This document shows, one piece after another, positions 33,801 through 48,800 of a DNA stretch of 64,000 nt. The stretch is from Progne subis subis. Lineage: Eukaryota > Chordata > Aves > Passeriformes > Hirundinidae. The stretch spans positions 4,165,036 to 4,229,035 of the forward strand of contig JAKJHU010000036.1 of the NCBI GenBank assembly GCA_022316685.1. Reading direction: 5' to 3'. The notes under the pieces were generated by a model. It was not told the origin of the DNA and did no database searches. It worked only from the letters and a program-made list of their open reading frames with translations. Position 1 is the first letter of the stretch, and each line of letters starts with the position of its first letter. The translations under genes and the position numbers were made by a program.

Positions 33801-36800
33801 TGGCTCACGGGGTGCCCCAGGACCAAAAGGACAGAAGGTAGGAAAAAAATTATGCATGAAATGATGGATTTTTTTAAAGCAGCATTTTTGTTTGTCTCTA
33901 TGTGACTAATAAGATGCTGCAGCCTTTCTTACAATCCTAACATACCTTTAGAATACATATGTACTTTCACACAGCACAAAGAAGCTTCCATTCCCACAGC
34001 CAGCGGTAAGGAATGGTGGCTGGCATTACAGGGTTGACACTAAGGTTGGGCACCCTCAGAAGAGTTGAGGTCCTTTCCATCTTGTATTACACTTGTGCCA
34101 TCGTAATACGTAGTGGGAACCAGAACAGTGAAACCTGACTTCATCACCAATCAAACAAATGAAATATAAATCAAAAGTCAGAGTAACAAGCATGCTTGAG
34201 TTTTGGAGGGGTGGGGGAATAAAAGGCCAGAGGCTGTATCTTTTTTAATACTGAGAAAGTCTTTCCTTTCTATCAAGTCTTACTGAAACCAGCATATAGC
34301 ATTAATGAAGTGAATAATACTTGCAGACTATGTGCACTAAATGATGCCCTCCAAAGGATGAGAGAACATCTTCCCGTATATTGTTTACGAAACTTGATGC
34401 TAATGCCTCTTAAAAACTAATATTTTATCTTTTAAAGGGGGAGCCAGGACTGCCAGGTGCTCGTGGACTTCCCGTAAGTAATGCATTTAGTACACAAAGA
34501 GGATTTTTACACCTTAAGTACTATTATGAAGGCTTCTTATCACTAAATGTAGAGAAGAAAAGCCCAAAACTATTTCTGAGGTTTCAAAGAACTCCTAAGT
34601 TAAAAAAATAGTACTTTAAAGAATACTTTTTTGTCTTTGCATCTAAGTGTGCAAATATTACTGAAATGTTATGTTTGGTTTGTATTCTGTAGAAAAGAAA
34701 GGAGTGTGTGTGTTGTAGTACCAGGTTTTAGACTTATACCATTCTTTTCCATCTCTTTGTGAAAAAGCTACGAAGATGAGAGAGCCCATGTTTAATTTGC
34801 ATAGAGGAGTCTACAGTTATTCCTGCTTTCAACTTCTTGCCATGTGTTTCAATAGCATTATAGAAGTGTAAATTCTGTGAGACTCTGTGCTGTTTTGCAG
34901 TTCTGTATGAAATTAGGGCAAAATATGAGACAGAACATGCAAAGAGTAATGCTCCAGTTGGCATGCTGATGGATCGAACATCCGTTTTTAGGGGCTGAAA
35001 ATAGTTGGGAATTTTAGGAGTTTTGCTGAGAGAAGAAGAGAATGATGGTTGGCATGTAGGAATTTAGCTTAGGAAAAACCTCAAGATGACTAATGGAACA
35101 AGATGACTTAGAATAAATTATAATAAAACTGAATATAATGAGAATTTAATTTAAAATTAGATTCAATTTGGAGAAATTATTGAAATTAAATAGAAGAGGT
35201 ATGGTATTCCAGTACAACACTCCTTGTGTGTTTGTATTTTTGACCTTTTCCTATTAACTCTCAGTAGTTTAACAATTATTTTGATAGTTGGCCAGAGAGA
35301 AAAATGATAAAGTTATTCTTGAAGGTGTGAAATTATAGACATGTTCAAATTCAAGATGAATCATTTTGTGGACACTATAATTTACATGGATGCTCACTGT
35401 TATCTGAAAATTTGGAAAATAGGTAATATAATGGCTGGCTGGTCTGTGGGCTTAATGTATGAGTTAAATTTAGTTACGGAAAATGGCAGAACTGAGGCAG
35501 GGTCTAGGTAGACTGAAACCCCTACATTTTTCTGTTACAGGCTTTGGTGGTTCTCTCCCTCTCCCTCTCTCTCTGTCTTATTTTTTTTTTTTTTTAATAT
35601 ATCAGCTAGATGGGAAAATAATTTCTGGGTTGTATACTATGCATATTACAACATCTAGCTGCAGAGAAGAGGTCGTTAGACTCTGTCAGGTACGTTTACT
35701 CAGGTGATATGGGAAAAAACGATTGGAGGGATGGACCACCTATCCTATGAGGAACAGCTGAGAAAACTGTGATCGTTCAGCCTAGAAAAGACATGGCTTG
35801 GGGGTGACCTAACTGTAGCCTTCCAGTACCTGAAGGGACCCTACAAGAGAGCTGGAGAGGGGCTATTTACAAGGGCATGTGGTGGAAGAACAAGGGGAAA
35901 TGTCTTCAAATTGAAAAAGAGTAGGTTTAGGTTAGATATTGGGAAGAAATTCTTTGCTGTGAGGGTGGTGAGGTGCTGGAACAGATTGCCCAGAAAAGAT
36001 TTAGACACCCCATCCTTGGAAGTGTTTAAGGCCAAGCTGGGATGGGGCTCTAAGCACCCTGGTCTGTTGGAAGGTGTCTCTACTCATGGCAATTTGAACT
36101 AGGTGATCTTTAATCTCCCCTCCAAACCAAGCCATCCTGTGATCCTATGGTAGGAAAAAGCTGAGAAATAAAACTGAATTACTGAAATACGTGGTTAAAG
36201 GCATTTTAGCCTGTCAACCAAAAGAAAAACTGAGTTGGGGCAAACATACATGATTTTAGCTCACCATTTAAAGAATTATGCAAGAATGATTAATTTAAGA
36301 CCCTCTGGAATAAGTGGGTGCATTAAACATGTATAAAGAGGGTTAACCTCATTAGGAGGTAGGGATGTTAATTTGGGAAAGCAGGAAACTGGACCAACTT
36401 GTCAAGGTAGAATGCTGATTCTTTTTAGAGCAGGAGGACTTTTGTCACCATATTTTGAGACTGTAAAAGCAATACATCTGAGAAGATTTTGGACCATTGT
36501 TCAAAGCAGATGTGATTTTGTTTGCCCTGAGACTTTCAGTCTTAAGGTGATAACGCTTCAGTGAACCTCAGTAAGGGATTGCCTTTGCAGTTGTTTTGCC
36601 TCTGCTTAATAAGAAACTGAAGCTTGTATTTTCAGGTGAATCCACAGGAATATTTATAATGAGGAGAGGAGAATTCCAATTTGTTTAAAAGAAGAGAAAA
36701 TATGGATATATTCAGTCAACTCATGTCATTACCCTTGTACTTATCAAGATCTATCCTTACACCTCACACATTAGGAAGAAGCTTAGTGACTGATTTTGTA

Positions 36801-39800
36801 TAACCCATACATGCTGAGTCCGTATAGAGAGATTAATGCTCAAAATAAATCTCCTAGGAATGCCTGTATAAATGGAGTTTTCCCTCTGATGAATGGCTGT
36901 ATGCTACTGAAGAAGTTGTGCAGCTGCGGAAAGATTTTCAAAATGTCCAGCACTGCTCATCTGACTTTTAGTGAGATTATACCTACTACCAAAATCCACA
37001 AGAACAAAAAAACAAACCAACAACAAACCCCACAACCCCACTACCAAAACAAACAGAAGATCCCCTGTAGAACCCCAACATAATCCACCTACTGTAAAAA
37101 CAAAACCAATAAGTAAAAATGGTAGTGCCAGAGTGCAATGGTTCTAATTTTCAGATTCAGATACTTTTGGAGAAGCTCTTACTACAATGTGAAATAATGG
37201 GGCTGTTTAACCTTTGCACTTCATGGTTTGATCCATGAAACCTCATTTACCAGAAACATAGTGAGCACAATTATGAATCTGCATACTGCCTACATGATTA
37301 ATTGAGTGCTTAGGTGTAATAATGCACTGCTTTGAATACTGTCACTGGCTTTGTGCAAGTGGAGTAGTCCCTGGATAGCTATCCAAAGACTTAATTTTTC
37401 ACAAAACCTCTTGCTTAAGTTATTAAAATGCTCAGTGCAAACAGAAAACCAGAAGCCTTGGGTACAACACTAATTAGCTTTAAATTATTATCACTGTTTT
37501 TCATGCTCCTCTAGTGATATTTATCAGCCAAGTTAGGACTTCTGGGTGTCTTCCAGAATGAATATTAAGGACATAAAGTTTTTTATACAGCATTTGCTTC
37601 TCTGCTCTGTCACCTTCTCCCAGAATGTACCCTGGCAATCTTCAGTTATCATCCCCTTTTTTTGTACATTTTTTCCTGCTTCATCATTTTGTTTTAATTT
37701 ATTCTCTTTGTCTCATCTCTTTGGTGGATAATCTTTTAAATGACAGGCTTACAAAGTTCTTAGAATTCTTGTGATTAATTCAAGTAATTTTTTTATTCAA
37801 GTAATTTAAATATGCTGATGTCTCTGACCTGTCCTGGTAGAAGGACCTAGGGCTACTACATTAACTGCATGCATTGCACTCTTCAGTCCATTCTCTTATT
37901 TCCCTCTAACTCTTCTATGAGCTGATATTTTGCTAGTGGTTTACACATGTGGCATATGGGGAGGACTGTGAGTGTTTAGTGACAGAGAATTTGAAAATAT
38001 TTTAAGGTCTACTAGAACACAGGGTCCGGAACAGGGTACACTTACAAACACTGGACTCTTTGTGGTGGATGGCAGGGTATTTACCACATTTCAGGGTAGG
38101 TGTCTCTGCTGCAGGGGATTACAGACTTTGGGTGGCTGCTCAGGCCTGTGCACTCCATGTTATGTGGGTCAGATGGGCACCTCCACAGCAGGCAGCAAGC
38201 CCTGGGCGTGTAAGGCTGCAGTCCCAGGCTGTGTGGAGAGGCTTTCCCTTTAGGACACAGAGCAAGGGACATGGGCAGCTGGTTGGGACAGGAACTGCTC
38301 TGTTTCTGTCCTTAATGATGACTGCCCTGGAGCTGCTCTCAGCTTTGCAACTTGCTCTGCCTGGGGGGAGTTCATGGTGGAATGGCTGTGTGAGGAGGCT
38401 GGAGGAGTGTCCCTGCTTTTTTCAGTTTTAATTAGGAAGGTGAGGAGATGCAGTGGAGTGGTCAGAGGAGGGGACAACCTTCTCCTGGGATGCTCTGGTG
38501 GCTGGACATGAGCTGTAGCTGCTTCTTTTGGTATCATTGACCTTCCCTGCCACTGTTAGGGGTGTGTTAGGAAGGGTACTCCAATGAGACCTGTAAGAAG
38601 TTGGTTTCCCTTCTTTCAGAGGCAGGGGATATTATAATATTGAATATGTGATGCAGTGAAAGTTTTATTTGTATAGTCAAATATAGATACGCATAATATG
38701 ATGATTTGCAGCAAGGAAGTGTGAAGCAAAAAAAAAAAGGATTATGTAGGTTATGCAGGCTTACTTTCTGCTGTGTCTTAAATGGTTAAACTGGAATGAT
38801 TCTGATGAAGGCTTGAAATTTTCTCTCTGTTATACCAACTTTTCTAAAATGCCTTACAAATACAACCCTGGATTGATATTCTGTGGCTTTTTTACTCACA
38901 TTCAGCCCAGGTACTCTATTATGTCAAATCTCCTGAACATTTAAACTTATTTGGGATTTTATATTCTAGTCTTTCGTACATATCACTGACACTGTTCTCC
39001 ATAAAATTTTCCATTTACTTTAATAATGCAAGACTGAGGGATCTGTTTTCTTAGAGGGAGTATATCATCCAAATAAGCAGAAACACATTTGTATCTTGGA
39101 CACTTCTTGTTAGAATGATTCAGAAAAATACTGATGGAAAATGTAAATAGGAGAAGTTTGGTATTCTTTCTGATCACCAAACCCCATAAGTTTAATGGAT
39201 TTAGGCCTCAGGGAAGCACTGTGGGGAAAAAAGTTCACTTTTATTATAAATTCAAATGTAACTTTAGAAGGAAATTATTATAGCATAGATATGTTTATCA
39301 TGGTACTTGATAATTAGCTAAACACAAAGCTTTTATTGTCTTCATTCCTTTGTGGAAGTATATAGGTTTATAAATATGTGCAACTGATACTGCAAGGCAA
39401 GTTAATCAATAATTTAATTTTCCCTATTGATACCGATTACCTAATAATAAAATTGATTTTTAACAGTAGTTTAAATTTTCAAAATGATTTTTCAGAATCA
39501 AATGAGGGGTTTTAAATACCTTTTTTAAAATCTGAAATACTCTATTCTTGGAAAAGGAGCTTTACTAGGTTTGGAACCCTCCCCATATTTCTGATCCTTT
39601 TTTTCATATTTCACAGGGCAAGGGGCTTCTTGGACCACCTGTAAGTATCAATTTTACAATTCATAAATATACTGTTCAATGAATCTGTTTGAATATTTAA
39701 TAAAGCTATTATACTATAATTAAAATCCAGTGAAAAAAGAGATGTTGTAACCCTGGTGTCCTATGTCTACTGTGTATGTTTTCTTCAGCTACCCCTGAGG

Positions 39801-42800
39801 TCTGCAGTATGTGGAGCAAGAATATTGGTGTCTGAAGGCATAGTTTGTTGTTTGTGAGGACTCCATGTTCTCAGTCCTTGGATGTTTGTTACATGGGTAT
39901 TATATGGTATAAAAATAATATTTACCTTGGTTGTTCGTAGGGTCCAGCTGGTGCAGCAGGACTTCCTGGGGAAGTAGGTCGTGCTGGTCCACCTGTAAGT
40001 ACTACTGTGTTTGCTGAAAATGCAGGTTTATTCAATTGCTAGAGTTAACTTAAAGAAAAAATGGGCTGTCTAAACACTATTTGGGCTATCACATAATTTT
40101 CCAAAGGTGGTGGGTTTTTTTTGTGGTGGTGTTTTTTTTGTTTGTTTTTTTTTTTTGTTTGTTTGTTTGTTTGTTTGTGTTTTTGGTTTTGGTTTTTTTT
40201 TCCCCCTCTGCAGTGATCACTGCAAAAGAAGGATTATGTTGTTTGAAGCTAATCAGAAATAAGAACAATGAGTAGCAGGGCCACCTGTCAGATAAGGATT
40301 AAATGTTTCATAGCGTCCTGTACTCTAATTCTCTTATTCAAGGAAAGCTGAAATCAAAAAGCAGACCTGACAGAAATACAGGAAATGTAAACATTAACTA
40401 CTTAAACTACAGATTTTCATTTGCATACATGGCAACTGAGTATTTCTTCTTCATCTTGCTCTAAGTGTGGCTCCATCTGTTGACCTTACTGCTGATCTGT
40501 GCCCTCAGTTTTACCACACTGTCATATTTTGACACCACACTTTACTGAAATGGAAGCTGAAACCAATTAGTACTTTTCTACTTGAAATCTGAAATAGCAT
40601 TAAATTTTTGCCTAATAAAACCTACTTTTTAATGCAATTATATTAATGAATTAAAAAAGAATATTAAAAACTGCCAAATTGCTTCAGAATATGATCCATC
40701 TAGCTCAGTGTTTTGTCTGTAGGAGGGGCAAGAATGGAGATCAAGGGAAGTGTACAGGGTATTTGTAAAATGGCATTTTTCTATCATACTGTCACACATT
40801 CTGGTGGTTAGTTGGTAGTTCAGAAACTGCTTGAATTAGAAATTGCATCTGTGATGCCTTTTCAAAAGCTGCATGTGAGCCCGTCCTCTATTAATGCAGT
40901 CAGTCTCTGCATCCATTTATATCCCAAGCTTCCATAACACATTGCAATAATGAGACCCATGATGTAATTATGCATTGCATGGAAAAAAATGACTCTACAG
41001 CTGCAACATTTTGAGAATTAATTAATAATTTTTCTAATATTCATTTTTTATTGCATTTATGACTTAATGAAATGTAAAAAGTAATATTGAAATCACAATA
41101 TTAAGTTAAAATGGGATCTCTCCCAATTACTAATCTATTTTATTTACAAACCTTCAGAAAAATGTAATTTGAAAACGTTCCACATTGTCTTTTCTTATGA
41201 GAGCACTCAGCATCAAAGTTTCACAAACAGGAAAAATTTGCAACTTGGTAAATTCATCTTTTGCTCTAAAAAAGTAGATTTTCGCCTCTCTACTTTTGTC
41301 AGTTACTAGAATTCTTTTAGTTCATAACTTAACAGGAGCTATAGAGGAGGAGTACATAGATGATCCTGTGGTCAGATGTTTCAGGTTTGTAAAGCTGCCA
41401 AAAAAAAGTTTTTGTTTTCTTGTGACTCCTGTTTCACAGCATGGCTGCTGTTATACTAAAAAAAATAGTTTTTCCTTTCTGTACTGGGAGCCATGTTGTG
41501 GGTTGAGGTTTTAACTGCCTATCTAGTTTGTCCTTCTGTAGCCATATAATTTCTCACTGTTGCTGAGTGGTCTGAATATGTGACTACTGGTGGTTATTAT
41601 TACTATCAATAAACTAAATGGTTTTTTTCTTTTTAAGGGAGATCCAGGAAAAAGAGGGCCACCAGGGCTACCAGGACCTCCAGGTCCTCCAGTAAGTGAT
41701 TATGTTTAGTATGTGCTTACATCTGAATTTTGTGTTGTTGCTGCTTGAACAAAATTTCTCCCCAAGTTCTAGAGCTGAATACTGACTTTAGGATATCAGA
41801 TTTTTATCTTCCATTTAGAGAGCAAGTTTCCACTCTTTATGGTTATAAAAAGGTAGTTTGAAATGCAAATTGTGTAACTTCCGTCATGATGCCTTCCTGT
41901 TTCTGTAAGCTGAAAATACACAGCTTTTAAATTCCCCTGTGAATCATAATACTGGAAATATAATCTTTGTTAGGCCTCACTGGTATTACTTCAGTAGAGG
42001 CAGGCTTTTCTCTGTTAGGAGAAGAAAAAAATATTTGGCTCATGAGACAGAAATATACACTTCCAGGTGGGTTGAGTTCTAATGTCTTTCTTGCAATCAG
42101 ATCTGCTACTTGCAAGAATAGAAGAAAGAACAGCAGTGCTTTGCCTCTCCAGGGGAACAGCTATCCTCTTTTTTTTAACCTCTTGGGAGGAGGCATGCGT
42201 GTTATGCTTTTGTCTTGTGGCAATTTACCAGCCCAGAGAAACAAAATGCAGAGTTTGGCAGACACATCTCAGTGCTGGGAAATGCAAACTGCTGGGAAAG
42301 GTGTTGTGCTACTATCTTTTTAAAAGCTGTACTGTTCCTCTGCTGGGAACCTCCATCCCCCACTCTTAGGGGAGACCCTAAATACATATGCTTTAATTAT
42401 GGCATTGTTTTTATGACAGTTGACAGAGAATTGGCAGAGACATTTTATAAAACATGAATGGCAAATTGGGGAAGAGAAGTTTGGAAACAAGTGGAAATGA
42501 GTTCTCAATAGTGGAGTATAGTTCTTCTGTTCCTTAAAGTTTTGTCTGTTTTAGGTTTCTGAAGTGCCCCAGTCCCACCCCAGCTGACGACATGACCCAA
42601 ATAATCTTGTTTTTTAAAAAATCCTTCTGCACATAAGAAGACAGATCTTTAGGGAGCCCATTCCTTAAAGTCTCCTGTGCTTTTCTCTGAAACAGTGTGC
42701 TCCCTCCCACAGGGCTTCAGAGAATCCAGCTGCTGCTGTGAAATAATCTTTCTCCCTGTTGTGCCTCATAAACCTCCCGATAGCTTCCATCAAGTATTTG

Positions 42801-45800
42801 ATTTAATGTAAGAAAAGGCCTTCCCCCCACTGAGTCCACCTCATTGTACACTAATGTCTAGTTTATTGCAACTGCCATCTACCAATACTTTTGGGAAGAT
42901 TGCTTTCCCTGTAAAAGTAATTTTCTCTGTAAAGATCTGATTCTTTTGGTGAATGGCACTAAGTTATTCTTGTTATAGAAATTGTCTTGGTTTCTGTTAG
43001 AAACTAATGGGATTTGGACATATTTTTTTTATTTAACAGAAAGTATATTTGAGGTAGTTTAAAGAGCAAGAGAAATATTTAGAGATTGTTTGAAAAGTTG
43101 TTCTGAGTTAGAGGATAGGACCTGCAGTCCTATAATAAAAACCTAGAGTTAAGGAGCATTTCATATGAGAGATCCTTTGGTTGATTGTACTTCTAATTCC
43201 AGGTTTAGATAGCAGTTTTGTCTAATCACTGTGTTGCCTAATGGATCATGTTTGGTTATTTCTGTATTGCTGACTTTGATTAATTTAATTTAATTTAGGG
43301 AACGATTGGCCTTCAGGATGGTGACGTGTTGGTAAGATTGTTGTCCGTGTTTTTATTTCTTTTTAAGTAATCTCAGAAAAACTTATTCAGCCTATGTGGT
43401 AATAACTATGTGAATGCTTTTCCAGTGTCCCAGTGCTTGTCCGCCTGGCCGCCCAGGACATGCTGGCTTAATGGGTATGAAGGTAAGAGAACTTGTTTTT
43501 TCCAGCACTCCTTCCAGAGATGCTGTCTCAAGGAAATAAGGAGGGTAATTACTGACTTGAAAAAGAACATTTCACTCTTAATTTCAAAAAAGATTGCATC
43601 AGTGTCGTTGCTTATTCATCTCTTGACTGCCAAAACAACCTCTTGTTGTTGAAATCTCTTGCTTCTCCTCTAATCTTCACCATAAAATTTATGTGTGGTC
43701 CTGAGAGGATTAGAGTATGTGAAGGATTGTTTCATTCACTTCCTGGATCATTTGTGGTCTGACTCCAGAAACTCTAAATATTCCCCCAGATCCTTAATCC
43801 TTTAGACTTCTTTTTTCTCTTCCTGGAAGACCTGCAACATTTGAAATTGAAATTAACAGGTTTCGAGTCTCATTTTAGCTAAGACCTTTTTTTAAATATA
43901 TTCTTTGCTGATTTCTAGAAATACTGATGACCTCAGGAAATTTTATGGGATAACATAGGAAGAAATACTAACCTGCCTAGAAATGCAGCCTTCTTAGATC
44001 CAGAAGCAGATATTTTGAGCATAGTACTTAATATGTAGTGTTTCCTAGACAGGTGAGGAAGGAGCAGTGAATGGGGTTTGTGAGGGAACAGCAAGACAGC
44101 TCTCAGCAGTCTAAGTTTGTTCTGGAAAACTGTATTTTAATTTAAAATAGTCACAATTTATGTATTTATTTTGGTTTTTTGTGTTTATTTTAGGGGCAAA
44201 AAGGTTCAAAAGGCGAGTCTGGTGAACCAGGAAAACAAGGTTATAAGGTAAAATAAAAACAGAGGAAAAAACTTCTGGTTTTGTTTGCAAAATAATAGTA
44301 CTTCCGCCTCGCCTTCAAAAGCAGTATTATATTTTGTTAGAAGTATTAATTGTTTTAACAGAATGCATGAAGTGATACTACGTATCATAGTGCTCCAGAG
44401 TAACCAAAGGCACATCTCTATTCTTGATTCACCTGTACTATGTTTTTATTGTGATGCACAAGTCTTGCTTTTGATTGTTCAATTTAATTCTTATAGAACT
44501 TATGGGGGAAATTGAAGCTAAGTTTAATAATTGAAAAACTTTCAAACATTTAAATGCAGGATAATTCCCTGAATTACCAAGTTATCTGTTCTGCAGCACA
44601 GATGAGTACTTACATGAAGAATGAGAGGGAAAAATACATTTGAAAGGGAAAGGACACAGCATAAATTAATAAACAGAGGCCAGGTCCAATTCATCTGAAA
44701 TGTTAACTCTCTCAAGGTGTTTCATTTGAATCAACCTTGTTATATAACCTCTTTAATATTGAAATATTTGCGAGAAATTTTCTGATTTGCACTGCCTTGG
44801 TCCATGCTTCAGTGTTGCATGAAAAAGCATTAGAGAAAACTTTTTGCAGTTTTAGTCTGGAAGAACAAGAAATCATAGAATCATAGGATGTTAAGGGGTT
44901 GGAAGAGACCTTAGAGATCATCTAGTCCCAGTCTCCCTGCCATGGGCAGGGACACCTCTCACTAGACCAGGCTCCTCAAGCCCTTACCCATCCTGGCCCT
45001 GAGCACTGCCAGGGTTGGGACACCCACAACACCCCTGGAAAACCTGTTCCAGTGTCTCACCACCCTCACAGTAAAGAATTTCCTCATAAGGGCTGACCTA
45101 TATTTCCCCTTTTGCGGTTTGTGCCCTTTACTCCTGTCACTACAGTACCTGACAAAATCCTAAAGACATTAACGTCATGAAAAATGGAATGACAGATTAA
45201 GGGTGAAATATCATTATTCTTTATATCGAGGTTTCTTTAAAATTACCCTTTTGACTAACAATTGAATTGAATTTGAACCTGAACGAGTATCTGTCTGAGG
45301 AAGTGGTGTGACTTCATTTGGCTTTCTTTCAAGCAGGACATGGTGACAGAAAACATTGGGTAGGAAATACACCTCATACAATGACAGAGCAGTCTGCATG
45401 GTATGGATTGGCTACAGATGTATTCCTTTTGCTTTCCCAGGGTGAAGAAGGGGACCAAGGACCCAGTGGTGAAGTGGGAGCTCAAGGCCCTCCAGTAAAG
45501 TATTTCCTTTTAAAGTGTTACTCATTTTCTTCATAATGATATATCTTTTTTCTTATTATTGTAAGAAAACAGATATTATAAAACCTCCATGCACTTTCTC
45601 TTTATTCTGACATATTGTCTATTAATCAAAGAATTATTTAAATTCCCCACAAAACCTGCATTATTGCTTGACACAAAGTTCCATATAGTTCTATGGAACT
45701 ATTTAATGTCCTAAATTTTGTGTTGTGCATTAGATTGTAAAAATAGTTGGATTTTTTTTCCCCCTTCACCTTCCTTTTCATAATTTTGGTGATTCTGACT

Positions 45801-48800
45801 TCACCATGTTCGAAACACAAACAGCTGTGAAATTCAGACTTAGCTAAGATTTGGGGATTAAGTTGCAACCACTGAAGAACATTTTATTTTTTTCCTGAAG
45901 TTTTTTGCCTTTTGGCTTGCAAAAAGAAGTATCCTCCAATCATACCTTGTTCTTTTCTTGTCCTGATTCACTGTGCTTTGTTCTGACACATGCCTCCTCA
46001 CCTTGCTCCCTGTGAGGAGCTCTTGTGGTTACCGTGGCTGAAAAGGGCTAGGGACCGAATAAAGGAGTCCACTAAGTCCAATCCTCCACTAAGTGGGAGA
46101 AACAGGCATAACACCTTTCATTTCTATGGTTTATTTTCTGGTGGGGTCTCATGCTTTTTTCTTAAGTGTAAAAATATTTATTTAATGCCATTGGTGTCTA
46201 GATTTGATACTATACGGGAGCTTACCTTAATGCACATGACACCTAAATGCTAAATTATAAAATTCTCTATGAACATAAACATATGACAGCATAAACCTCT
46301 GGATTATGATTAGAAAAAGATAAAGAACAGATTAAGTAAAGGAAAGGTTGCATTCCTTCTGATGCTCGATCCTGAAAAAGTGTCCCTGAGGCCCTGGTGC
46401 AGACAAAGTACTTGTGTAAGAGTCAGCTTCTGCTGTCTGAAAGGCCTGTGGGGACTAATTACTTTTACTCAGTTTGGTATAGTTCTTCAATCACTGTGAA
46501 ATAACACAGTAGAATTAAAAAAACAATTAAAGATTGACTTTCCTTTTTTTTTTTTTTTTTGTGTTATTCATAATATGTCACTGTATCACCAATTGGTCAC
46601 CACACAAACAGACTCTAAAATAATGTTTTTTAAATTAAAATTTGGGATTCATAATAAGCATAAAGTGATATCAGATAGATAACCCATGTGAAAAAGAACA
46701 GACAATGCTTTAGAGGCACAGATGGAGGGCATGTAGACTCTACTGTATCTTCTTATATGCTCCTTACATAAACTAATGGAAGTGGTTAAGTATCCAGTCT
46801 GCACCACAGCACCTGCAATCCAACCAATGTACTCCACTGACAAGATTTGCAAGATACCCACCCCTGGGAGAGGTGTTGCTTTTGATATAAAGTCTTGGAT
46901 ACCACAGTGTGCCTACCTCCAACTTTGACCTTAGGAGCAGGATTACACTGCGTTCATCTCCCTTGTGCGGCTGCCGTAGTGATTGTTGCATTACCATGAT
47001 TTTCCCCACCTTTTAGGCTGACGAAGGCTTCAAATGTTCTGTGCAAGATTCCACCTCACTTTGTGAGGATCAAGTAGAGGCTGCCAGTGTAGAATCTGCT
47101 CAAGGATCGGGTGTGCCTAAGCTGTGGGGAAGTGCCTGTAGCCGTTTCAATGATGCAGTTGCAGGACAAGCATGTTATGGCGGGGGGTTTGGTCTCTGCA
47201 GGGAGGAGACATCTCAGGTAGTGTCAGTCTCTTGGGATGAGGAAGACAGTGAAGCCAAATTTCCCATGAGATGATTCTGAAGGAAAGTGATGACGGCTGT
47301 GATGATAGTTATGATGCATCCTGCTGCATTAGGATGTTTACTCTGTTTAGCCTCTTAGTGGACATACAAATTTAGCACTTGTACTCTCAAAAACATTGCC
47401 CTATTTTATCTGCCCCTGGAGCTCTGTAAAATCTCCTTTGTCTGTCCAATCCTCCACCTGAGACATCTTAGCACATTTGCAATTTGGCCATCACGTGTTC
47501 CTTTTGTACAAGCTGCAGTTGAGAATGCTGCAAGTCTGACGTAACCAAGAAAAATCAGTGGGTTTTTTTGGTCCTTATGGTGTATTTGTGGTTTTATAAT
47601 ACAAACTGATAGTTTTGTTATTATTTTCAAAATTCTAAAATTAGTAAAATATCAAATTACCATATAAATTAAGTATTCTAATATAGCAGTAGTTGAATTT
47701 CTCCTTTAATACTAAGAAAATAGTAAAATAATCATGAAGAAAGGGTGTAGAACTCTTGAGTCTTCTGTCTGAAAACAGAAGCTTACAGGACAGTTCTGCT
47801 GAGGACTGTTTTAGGACAGTTCTGATGAGAAGAATTAAGCATAATTTGAATATACTTTTCTATTTCAGGGCATTCTAGGTATCAGAGGTATAACTGGTAT
47901 AATGGGACCTAAAGGTACCAAAGTGAGTATTAACCTTTCTTACTATAAAATAGCCTATATTTAAAAAAAAAAAAAACCCACAAAAAACAAACGTTCACCT
48001 CTGAATGTTTTAAAAGCTTATTTAAGTTTCTTCTTTATTTCTTCTGTATTTTCTCTCTCCTTCCAGCTGTGTTTACATAGCTACTGTACTTCTGGTTAGG
48101 AGGAAAGGTAGCTCACTCCTTTTAATTGATGAAGGACATGTACTCTTCACTTCTTTCTCCCAGTCCTTGCATATTTGTGGTAGTTTTGCATGTATGAAGG
48201 TCTGTAGTTAGCAAGGTAGCAAGTTATAAAAATTATAAACTATAGCATAGTTTAATTGAAGCTAAAATTTATTAAGTAGTCCCTCCTGTGGTTTGTATCT
48301 ATCTAAAGCTTTTTGCTACCATCATAATCCCAGTTTTTGTCAGGAGTTTTTATTGAGCGTTTGTTCTTTTTCCCATTTGTTCTTTGACATCTCTGTGTCT
48401 TAAATTTTTGCCAGTGGGATTAATATTTATGTGAGCTCTGACTTTCCTGGACAGTTTTCCTTCTGTTTGTCTAAGTGTTTCTATCTGTTATTTCAAACCT
48501 GGGTGCTACATAATCTCATTAAATCTATATGGTAAAAATTTCTGAAAGTAGAACATTACAATCCTGTCATGGTTTCCCTCTCCAGAAGTCAAATCACTTA
48601 AATCTTGTGATCATCTGTCTTCAGAGACAACATCAAATTTCTCCTGATTATGAATTTTCTCATGAATGATCCTTCCTAACCTCTTGGGAATGTTTATTAA
48701 GCTATTACTATCTTACTTTTTTTTCCTGGCTTTTGTATGTTCTAATTCTTTGTAGCTATTCTCCTACATTTTTTGTAATGTTTTGTCTACTTGAAATATT

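Larger units (their letters stand above)
34474..39616 (+). other. COL9A1 intron 12
   Basis: 5143-nt intron. It contains a plus-strand CR1 fragment (35700-36155), an A/C-rich low-complexity stretch (36980-37085), and a comparatively GC-rich unassigned block at about 38030-38540 with overlapping frames on both strands and no recognisable product. Confidence 0.8.
39995..41637 (+). other. COL9A1 intron 14
   Basis: 1643-nt intron. It contains a G/T-rich low-complexity run (40106-40200, GTTT units) and a relic at about 40675-40790 resembling the repeat at 6814-6970. Confidence 0.8.

Noticed and set aside
38050..38540. GC-richer block in intron 12 with 93-123-codon frames on both strands
   Set aside because: No recognisable protein, no collagen triplets and no convincing acceptor-donor pair. 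The neighbouring exons are consecutive in human COL9A1.
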